Positions 62,108-64,000 of a DNA stretch of 64,000 bases are shown here, in pieces. Location of the stretch: assembly GCA_033558025.1 (NCBI GenBank), contig JAUCEF010000017.1, positions 2,046,001 to 2,110,000 of the forward strand, written 5' to 3'. Each line of letters opens with the position of its first letter. Within the stretch, counting starts at the first letter, position 1. The translations under genes and the position numbers were made by a program. The notes beneath the pieces are model-generated. The model was not told the DNA's origin, did no database searches, and worked only from the letters and a program-made list of their open reading frames with translations. This DNA is from Phytophthora sp. 'mugwort' (Eukaryota; Oomycota; Peronosporomycetes; Peronosporales; Peronosporaceae).

Positions 62108-64000
62108 ATGTCAACGCCCGTAGTGGACCTGGACGCCCTGCGTGCGTCCGTAACGCGCCAGGGCGCACAGGTGCGCGAGCTCAAACAGCAGGGTGCGGCG
62201 GCCGAGGCCGTGAAGGCAGCCGTAGACGAACTCAAGAAGCTCAAGCTGGTACTGGAGACGCAAACGGCACTGCAGGGTCCCGCCGGGGACGGGCTCAGCA
62301 AGAGCGACAAGAAGGCATTGGACGACCTGCTGCTACGCAAGATGTTTGTGGTGCCGAGCTTTGAGATCTACGGCGGTGTGGGCGGCTTCTACGACTTCGG
62401 CCCGCCGGCCTGCGCGCTCAAGAGCAACCTTCTGCAGTTTTGGCGCCGCCACTTCGTGTTCGCTGACAAGCTGCTGGAGGTAGAGTGCACCAACCTTATG
62501 CCCGAGGTGGTGCTTAAGACCTCGGGCCATGTGGACCGCTTTACCGACCTCATGGTCAAGTGCACGAAGTCGGGTGAATGCTACCGCGCCGACAAGTTGC
62601 TCGAGGACCACGTCGAGAACTTTCTGGATAAGCACCCGGACTTGAACCAGGAGGAGCGCGAGAAGCACGAGATGCACGCTACCATGGCCGAGTCCTACTC
62701 GCCCGAGGAGATCCACGCCGTCTTCCAGGAGTACGGCATTAAGGCCCCCGGCACAGGCGCCGACCTCAGCTTCCCCATCCCGTTTAACCTCATGTTCAAG
62801 TGCGCTATCGGCCCCGAAGGCGGCCTCGTTGGCTACCTACGTCCCGAGACAGCGCAGGGCATCTTCCTGAACTTCCGCCGTCTGCTCGAATACAACGCTG
62901 GCAAGGTTCCTTTCGGCTGTGCGCAGATCGGCAGCGCGTTCCGAAACGAGATCTCGCCACGCGCCGGTCTACTGCGTGTCCGCGAGTTCCAGCAGGCTGA
63001 GATCGAGTTCTTTGTGAACCCGAAGGACAAGAGTCACGCCAAGTTCTCGACCGTTAAGGACCTGGAGCTGCCTCTATTGACCAAGACCAACCAGCTCACT
63101 CATGGAAAGGCTGTGCAGATGACGTGCGGCGCCGCTGTGGAGCAAGGCATCATCGCCAACGAGAGTCTAGCGTACTATCTCGCGCGTACGTACAAGTTCT
63201 GCAAGGCCATTGGCATTGACATGGAGCGCCTACGTTTCCGTCAGCACCTGAACACCGAAATGGCCCACTACGCCACTGACTGCTGGGACCTCGAGATTAA
63301 GCTAAGTTCCGGCTGGGTGGAGTGCGCCGGCCACGCTGACCGCTCGTGCTACGACTTGACCGTGCACGCCAAGAAGAGTAAGGTTGAGATGGTGGGCACG
63401 CACAAGTTCGACAAGCCCGAGAAGCGCCAGATCGTGGAGATTAAGCCTAACAAGGGCAAGATGGGCCGCACGTTCAAGGCCGAAGTGGCCACGATCCTCG
63501 AGGCCCTAGAGGCCTTGAAGGACGACGTGCCCCGCGCGCAGACCTTCGAGGACGAGCTGGCCTCCAAGGGCGAAGCGACGCTTGGCCCGCTGTGCGATGG
63601 CAAGCAGTTTACGCTGCAGCGCGACATGGTGGCCATTAAGGTGGTGGAGAAGATGGTGAGCGAGGAGAAGTTCGTTCCCTCGGTGATCGAGCCCTCGTTC
63701 GGCATTGGCCGTCTCCTGACTGCTGTCTTCGAGCACAACTTCTCGACCCGCGAGGGAGACGAGAAGCGCGGCGTGATGTCGTTCTCGCCAGTGATCGCGC
63801 CGATCAAGGTGTCGGTGCTGCCGCTGAGCAACAATCCGGCCTTCGAGCCTTTCGCGACGGAGCTGGAACACGTGTTTGTGGAGGAGGGCCTGGAGTGCAA
63901 GGTGGACACGTCGAGCGTGGCCATCGGCCGCAAGTATGCGCGCGCGGACGAGCTGGGCATCCCGTTCGACGTTACGATCGACTTCGATACGGTCAAGGAC
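62108..64000 (+). CDS. GARS: Glycyl-tRNA synthetase (3' end beyond window)
   Basis: It attaches glycine to tRNA-Gly in the cytosol and, in many eukaryotes, also in mitochondria from the same gene. The frame is open from the ATG at 62108 for 631 codons to the window edge. Residues 8-50 (VDLDALRASVTRQGAQVREL on) form a WHEP-type tRNA-binding helix pair. Class II motifs follow: motif 1 around GVGGFYDFGPPACALKSNLL (residues 90-109), motif 2 FRNEISPRAGLLRVREF (about 278-294), GlyRS-typical RPETAQGIF (about 245-253) and motif 3 PSFGIGRLL (about 525-533). The anticodon-binding domain starts near IAPIKVSVLPLSNN (about 563) and is cut by the edge. No in-frame Met lies upstream before a stop, so no long mitochondrial form is visible without splicing. 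The opposite-strand frame 63349-63996 is a shadow. Confidence 0.95.
   Translation, partial: MSTPVVDLDALRASVTRQGAQVRELKQQGAAAEAVKAAVDELKKLKLVLETQTALQGPAGDGLSKSDKKALDDLLLRKMFVVPSFEIYGGVGGFYDFGPPACALKSNLLQFWRRHFVFADKLLEVECTNLMPEVVLKTSGHVDRFTDLMVKCTKSGECYRADKLLEDHVENFLDKHPDLNQEEREKHEMHATMAESYSPEEIHAVFQEYGIKAPGTGADLSFPIPFNLMFKCAIGPEGGLVGYLRPETAQGIFLNFRRLLEYNAGKVPFGCAQIGSAFRNEISPRAGLLRVREFQQAEIEFFVNPKDKSHAKFSTVKDLELPLLTKTNQLTHGKAVQMTCGAAVEQGIIANESLAYYLARTYKFCKAIGIDMERLRFRQHLNTEMAHYATDCWDLEIKLSSGWVECAGHADRSCYDLTVHAKKSKVEMVGTHKFDKPEKRQIVEIKPNKGKMGRTFKAEVATILEALEALKDDVPRAQTFEDELASKGEATLGPLCDGKQFTLQRDMVAIKVVEKMVSEEKFVPSVIEPSFGIGRLLTAVFEHNFSTREGDEKRGVMSFSPVIAPIKVSVLPLSNNPAFEPFATELEHVFVEEGLECKVDTSSVAIGRKYARADELGIPFDVTIDFDTVKD

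Noticed and set aside
63349..63996. 215-residue minus-strand frame
   Set aside because: Antisense to glycyl-tRNA synthetase motifs; no domain.

Overview
The window looks like oomycete nuclear DNA, most like Phytophthora or a relative. This is inferred from GC-rich, apparently intronless housekeeping genes at the two ends and about 58 kb of nested, decayed transposons between them. It matches the gene-sparse, repeat-rich compartments of those genomes. No rRNA gene, intact tRNA gene or CRISPR array was seen, and I recognised no RxLR or Crinkler effector.

Host genes. A P-loop BioD-like protein lies at 296-1783 (minus). At the right end a proline dehydrogenase (59885-61600, minus) and a glycyl-tRNA synthetase (62108 to the window edge, plus) diverge from a shared gap of about 0.5 kb.

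Transposon layout, left to right: pogo-like DDE transposase relic (2604-3994, minus); Ty3/gypsy element E1 with both LTRs (4376-11710, plus); PIF/Harbinger-like transposase relic (13404-14130, minus); copia gag relic (15696-16150, plus); gypsy RT relic (16900-17634, plus); a third gypsy on the minus strand (17640-30040) split by a 9.1-kb LINE (19736-28869, 16-bp target duplication) and by a 379-bp insert with a 17-bp duplication; a decayed chromodomain plus cysteine-protease-like gene (30384-32091, plus) fused to a 47-bp LTR stub; gypsy E2 (32090-38588, plus); a DUF7869-like relic (39240-41200, minus); a hAT/BED relic (41860-43436, minus); copia element C1 with LTRs and exact TSD TAAAC (44229-51356, plus); copia element C2 with LTRs and exact TSD CCGTG (51840-59041, minus).

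Main observations. (1) A chromodomain followed by a papain/OTU-like Cys...His fold occurs twice in unrelated settings: as a plus-strand gene ending on the E2 LTR stub, and as a long antisense cargo gene inside copia C1, there with a RanBP2-type zinc finger. (2) Both gypsy elements carry antisense reading frames between pol and the 3' LTR. (3) The copia elements have a primer binding site matching the anticodon loop of initiator tRNA-Met, and its ATG appears to be the gag start codon. Nearly every transposon frame is broken, often at G homopolymers.
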